Positions 56,623 through 58,963 of a stretch of 58,963 nt of DNA are shown here, in pieces (the first letter of the stretch is position 1; each line of letters begins with the position of its first letter). Source of the stretch: Prochlorococcus sp. scB245a_520K10. GTDB lineage: Bacteria > Cyanobacteriota > Cyanobacteriia > PCC-6307 > Cyanobiaceae. Below the pieces are notes generated by a model. That model was not told where the DNA came from. It saw only the letters and a list, made by a program, of their open reading frames with translations, and did no database searches. Where the stretch lies: NCBI GenBank assembly GCA_000634515.1, contig JFNU01000179.1, positions 1-58,963 on the forward strand, written 5' to 3'. A program made the translations under genes and the position numbers.

Positions 56623-57159
56623 CTAAATATAAGGCTGGAGGATAGAATTATCGGAACAGTATAGAGGATGTATTGGATTATCTTTGATTGTTTTTTTAAT
56701 AAAAAGCGGTCCAAGAGGTTTACCAAAATTATTTTTCCTAATTAAATTATATTGCATTATTTTTTTTGCTATTTTTTTATTTCTATTTAGAAATTTCCCT
56801 TTATTACCCCAACCTAACCATAAATCACAATTTTTATTTTCAGACCAGTGTTTTAAGTTTTTATAAATATGATTATTGTTTAGATATCCAACAGGGTTTT
56901 TGTGATTAAAAAGTCTCGATGGATTACTTGAAATTAGAGCAAATAGATTGATTAATTTTACTTTGCCATAATTATTGTTTTTCGAAATTTTGATAATCTT
57001 TTTTGTTGTATTATCTAAAAATACTTTATCCGATAATGAGGGATTTAAACCAATAAAAATTATTTCCTTTGTAGATTCAGAAATCTTATAACTTAAACTC
57101 CATCTATATAGTTTGTTAGCACTTATTAAACAATTTCTTTCTAGAAATAAATTTTTCAA
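56623..57159 (-). CDS. DUF1643 domain-containing protein
   Basis: The 178-residue protein fits the DUF1643 pattern: IGLNPSLSDKVFLDNTTKKI (about 36-55), VKLINLFALISSNPSRL (about 67-83) and LGWGNKGKF (about 114-122). The family is uncharacterised. It shares a 4-bp overlap with the upstream DUF2214 gene, so the two are likely co-transcribed. Confidence 0.8.
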   Translation of the reverse strand: MKNLFLERNCLISANKLYRWSLSYKISESTKEIIFIGLNPSLSDKVFLDNTTKKIIKISKNNNYGKVKLINLFALISSNPSRLFNHKNPVGYLNNNHIYKNLKHWSENKNCDLWLGWGNKGKFLNRNKKIAKKIMQYNLIRKNNFGKPLGPLFIKKTIKDNPIHPLYCSDNSILQPYI

Positions 57160-57641
57160 CCTAAACCTACACCTCTAGCCATAAGAGTGGCGAATAAAGG
57201 TATTGTTGCAAAGCCCACTAATTCAGTAGTAATGATGAGTCTGAACCTGTTAACGAGACTCTCAGATATTTCAGGTAATTTATTCTTACTTAGTGGAATA
57301 GCCCATAAGATATAGGTTGTTGTTGGGTATAAAGAAAGTAATCCCACCAGAATGTAAAGAGAAACCTTAATCCAAAACACAGGATTACCTGTATAGAAAT
57401 CACCTCCTTGACCAAAATACTTAACACGCAAAATCCCAGTAACTAATATTGCAACTCCTGCCAAACCATAAATCACATCTGCAATTATCATTGAGATCGT
57501 TTCATTTCTATTAAGACCTACTTTGAGAGTCAATCTTTCAAACAAAAGAGAACCGAAACATAATATAATTCCTAAATAATGAACATATGCTACTAATGCA
57601 CTTTTAGCAATTTCACCTGTTAACAAAGTTCCTAATAACAT
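57156..57641 (-). CDS. DUF2214 family membrane protein
   Basis: The 161-residue protein has four membrane segments (about 10-30, 48-68, 84-105 and 135-155). The early YVHYLGIILCFGSLLFER with its His (about 19-36) is the family's hallmark, and PVFWIKVSLYILVGLLSLYPT follows in the middle. The conserved His may be a heme or metal ligand, as in other four-helix membrane proteins. The function is unknown. Confidence 0.85.
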   Translation of the reverse strand: MLLGTLLTGEIAKSALVAYVHYLGIILCFGSLLFERLTLKVGLNRNETISMIIADVIYGLAGVAILVTGILRVKYFGQGGDFYTGNPVFWIKVSLYILVGLLSLYPTTTYILWAIPLSKNKLPEISESLVNRFRLIITTELVGFATIPLFATLMARGVGLG

Positions 57642-57729
57642 GTTCTAGTTAAAATTTATACAATACTAACCACCAAATAAAGAATTTGTTTAGAAAATAG
57701 CTTAAACAATAAAAAGTAAGGTATTGAAT

Positions 57730-58479
57730 CTAGGACTCTAAAAACCTTTTTTGACCATCTTCAAAAAAATCCTTTTTATTCCATACTTCGATTACATCTG
57801 GGAAATGTTTTTCCATACAATTATCACAAACCCCATGACTGAATCTAATATCACTAATTTTCGAAAGATATTTTTCTAAATGCATCCAATCGCCCTCCTT
57901 ATTTTTCACTTCTCTGCAATATGAACATACAGATAAAATACCTTCCTGTTTATGCAAATTAGACAATGCTTCTAGTAAGTTTAATGACTTTTTTCTCAGT
58001 TCTAAAAATGAAACTATTTGCTTGGATAATAATTCCATAATATTGAATTGTTGTGTAGTTAGATTTCCTGGCTTTCTGTCTATTACACAAAGAGTTCCAA
58101 GCTTATTACCATCACTATTTCTAAGGGGAAAACCTGCATAAAAACGAATCTTTGGATCTCCAGTTACCAATGGATTATTTATAAATCTTTCATCTTGGAA
58201 AGCATCATGAATAATTAATGGACTATTTTCTTTTATTGCATGGGTACAAAAAGACCAATCTCTTCTAGTTTCTGATATTTGAAGCCCTACTTTAGATTTA
58301 AACCATTGTTTATCTTTATCTACCAAAGTCATCAAAGAAATAGGCACATTACAGGTTGAAGCAGCAATTTTTGTAATATCGTCGTAGCAGGATTCTGGCT
58401 TAGTTCCCAAAATCCTATATTCTGCTAAAGCTTTTAATCTTCTTTCCTCTTCTTCTTTTTTTGATACAAGATTCTGCAT
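57730..58479 (-). CDS. GAF-domain protein with C-terminal cysteine ribbon
   Basis: The 249-residue protein begins with a polar helix (1-20), followed by a GAF domain (about 22-160), with the phrases FYAGFPLRNSDGNKLGTLCVIDRKPG and FCTHAIKENSPLII. After a helix (about 165-190) a short zinc-ribbon-like module follows: VCSYCREVKNKEGDW, then FSHGVCDNCMEKHFPDV. This CX2C...CX2C tail is known from signalling GAF and response-regulator proteins. It may sense small molecules or redox state. No output enzyme domain is present. Confidence 0.85.
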   Translation of the reverse strand: MQNLVSKKEEEERRLKALAEYRILGTKPESCYDDITKIAASTCNVPISLMTLVDKDKQWFKSKVGLQISETRRDWSFCTHAIKENSPLIIHDAFQDERFINNPLVTGDPKIRFYAGFPLRNSDGNKLGTLCVIDRKPGNLTTQQFNIMELLSKQIVSFLELRKKSLNLLEALSNLHKQEGILSVCSYCREVKNKEGDWMHLEKYLSKISDIRFSHGVCDNCMEKHFPDVIEVWNKKDFFEDGQKRFLES

Positions 58480-58581
58480 TAATCTTCACCAATTAATTAA
58501 AACTTTAAAATTAAAGTTTCTTCAAAAAACTTTTTCCGTCTAATACTTAATAAAAAAAAGATAAACTTATTGATTTGTTAC

Positions 58582-58963
58582 TTAATGATTTAATTTTGAG
58601 ACTGCTATCCCAGCAATCCATCCACTTGTCCAACAATGTTGAAAATTAAATCCACCTGTTATTCCATCAACATCTAAAACTTCTCCAGAAAAAAACAATC
58701 TTGTACAAATTAAGCTCTCCATACTTTTAAAATTAACTTCATTAATATTTACGCCTCCAGAAGTAACAAATTCCTCTCCAAATGGTCCTTTGCCTGAAAT
58801 TATATATTTATCCCGCATTAGAATATTTATCATTTTCTCTCTTTCATTCGCCATTAGATCAGCCCACTTTTTCTCTTTATCAATACCTATTTTATTTAAT
58901 AAAAAAATCCATAATCTTTTTGTTAATAGTGAAACAGGTCTACTGTTAATTAGATTCACCTTG
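58582..58963 (-). CDS. FAD-dependent oxidoreductase, HI0933/BaiN family (partial)
   Basis: The frame is open to the end of the window, so the N-terminal dinucleotide-binding part is missing. The visible last 127 residues include VTSGGVNINEVNF, FFSGEVLDVDGITGGFNFQHCWTSGWIAG and a short end (LNH), the typical C-terminus of the BaiN-type flavoprotein family. The substrate is unknown. Confidence 0.88.
   Translation of the reverse strand, partial: KVNLINSRPVSLLTKRLWIFLLNKIGIDKEKKWADLMANEREKMINILMRDKYIISGKGPFGEEFVTSGGVNINEVNFKSMESLICTRLFFSGEVLDVDGITGGFNFQHCWTSGWIAGIAVSKLNH

Noticed and set aside
1..58963. CRISPR array, prophage, transposon or IS element
   Set aside because: I saw no spaced direct repeats, transposase, integrase or phage structural genes in the window.

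Overview
The window is chromosomal DNA from a streamlined, very AT-rich cyanobacterium. It is almost certainly a high-light-clade Prochlorococcus. The evidence is a kaiB-kaiC pair with no kaiA, the picocyanobacterial NblS sensor kinase, a high-light-inducible (Hlip) protein, the ClpR/ClpP pair, a photosystem II S4-domain protein, a plant-type [2Fe-2S] ferredoxin, cyanobacterial DUFs (1825, 2214, 3086, 3119), intergenic gaps mostly under 150 bp, and several convergent genes whose 3' ends overlap. I see no prophage, IS element, CRISPR array or obvious genomic island.

Layout. 1-5.05 kb: the 3' part of tRNA-His, then miaB, ddl, a small membrane protein, ftsQ and ftsZ (tRNA modification, then wall synthesis and division). 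5.06-7.2 kb: SRP RNA, panB and hemW. 7.3-11.85 kb: a PIN/TRAM membrane protein, clpR-clpP, ilvC and cobD. 11.9-13.7 kb: an Hlip gene and a cluster of tiny membrane or secreted proteins, ending at the HU gene. A 626-bp gap with no clear gene follows. 14.3-20.7 kb: glycogen debranching enzyme, tRNA-Gly, a sugar-cation symporter, then an envelope-lipid run (MlaE-type permease, DUF3119, DUF3086, plsY). 20.7-31.4 kb: pyrF, tyrS, DUF1825, a GIY-YIG protein, pepA, msrA, and the outer-membrane operon bamA-lpxC-fabZ-lpxA-lpxB. 31.4-38.4 kb: purC, purD-nblS, kaiBC, and rplU-rpmA. 38.4-46.4 kb: a methyltransferase, truB, a SpoIID-like protein, RNase Z, a lumenal pentapeptide-repeat protein, ferredoxin, prmA and serA. 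46.5-58.96 kb: PSII S4 protein, tRNA-Val, an ICMT-like methyltransferase, an FMN-binding protein, DoxX, a photolyase-like gene, a minimal NAD-ligase-like gene, an SDR, murD, pirin, DUF1643, DUF2214, a GAF/zinc-ribbon protein, and the end of a BaiN/HI0933-type flavoprotein.

Most genes are housekeeping: envelope and peptidoglycan (ddl, ftsQ, ftsZ, murD, lpxC/fabZ/lpxA/lpxB, bamA, plsY), translation and RNA (miaB, tyrS, rplU, rpmA, truB, rnz, prmA), and light or clock signalling (nblS, kaiBC, Hlip). The most unusual locus is at about 50.2-52.3 kb. A photolyase/cryptochrome-like protein there appears to have its two domains in swapped order: the FAD-binding domain is first and a sequence resembling the canonical N-terminal antenna domain is last. 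It is transcribed divergently from a 249-residue protein that keeps only the adenylation core of an NAD-dependent DNA ligase and ends exactly at motif V. The intergenic region between them carries a candidate promoter and a 24-codon ORF with an ideal Shine-Dalgarno sequence, which is rare in this genome. Other points worth checking are the loss of kaiA, the three cysteines in the NblS kinase domain, a transcription terminator inside a convergent coding sequence, and several very small ORFs.
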